From positions 1,809,712 through 1,865,680 of the forward strand of contig MNCI01027046.1 in the NCBI GenBank assembly GCA_015680685.1: 55,969 nt of DNA, in the 5' to 3' direction. Every line of letters begins with the position of its first letter. Positions within the stretch are counted from its first letter, which is position 1. Shown piece after piece: positions 55,934 through 55,969 of this stretch. Source of the DNA: Gnetum montanum. Lineage: Eukaryota; Streptophyta; Gnetopsida; Gnetales; Gnetaceae. Position numbers and translations under genes: made by a program. The notes under the pieces were generated by a model, which was not told where the DNA came from, did no database searches, and saw only the letters and a program-made list of their open reading frames with translations.

Positions 55934-55969
55934 ACTTCATCATTGCAGCATTCACTTAGTTTATTTATT

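Larger units (their letters stand above)
55488..55969 (+). mobile_element. LTR E, plus orientation, cut by window end
   Basis: Starts TGATGAGACC after ATCTC, inside the gag of element C. It carries a 17-bp tandem repeat, palindrome blocks, TATA box, then R/U5 collinear with the LTR of El-1 (TCCCTCCAGAGTTAGAATT, GCCCGCAGTGTGGTGA, TTTATTCGAGTGTG). Sequence is little decayed (CpG sites intact), so it is probably the youngest insertion here. Whether solo or 5' LTR cannot be seen. Confidence 0.85.

Overview
The window is nuclear DNA of a land plant. The evidence is one intron-less pentatricopeptide-repeat (PPR) gene, which belongs to a family hugely expanded in plants, set in AT-rich DNA packed with decayed Ty3/gypsy LTR retrotransposons of plant type, a plant-type LINE and tRNA-derived SINE-like repeats. 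Many decayed copies and large nested blocks would suit a large, slowly purged genome such as a conifer, but that is inference and the sequence alone does not fix the species.

Layout. 1-2543: a partial LTR followed by a gag-only retroelement on the minus strand, with its 5' LTR at 1747-2543. 2544-9340: host sequence with the PPR gene (3343-4890, +), the only convincing host gene, a long 3' flank with possible 3'-UTR introns, SINE-like repeats and a 40-bp tandem duplication. 9343-16141: three decayed LINE fragments (+), a very old LTR remnant (11246-13675) and a clean solo LTR (12513-13311, +) flanked by the 5-bp duplication GTTAG.

16142-55969: a nest of retrotransposons. The outermost, element C (minus; 3' LTR 16142-17053), interrupts a LINE copy and runs off the right edge. 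It is cut by element G (18848-25767; duplication GCATT), element D (29623-36269; another gypsy lineage with an initiator-Met primer site), element A (37882-52701) and a plus-strand LTR E (55488 to the end). Element B (42621-51797; duplication TGTAT) lies inside the 5' leader of A. Rejoining the flanks puts the domains of C in the order gag, protease, RT, RNase H, integrase, then a further ORF just before the 3' LTR.

Elements El-1, A, B and G share LTR ends (TGATGAG...CTCATCA), a primer site matching tRNA-Asp and related gag genes; C shares the coding type and LTR left end, but its own primer site lies outside the window. B and C carry pol of Athila/Tat type. A and G carry gag (G also protease) without visible RT, RNase H or integrase, and El-1 shows only gag as far as it can be followed, so they look like non-autonomous partners. 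Most coding regions are broken by C-to-T type changes. The most interesting leads are the palindromic CpG modules just upstream of the LTR TATA boxes, the ORF in env position in C with a U3-like module upstream of it, the unusual gag zinc-knuckle spacing, and the gag-only derivatives beside a pol-bearing relative.
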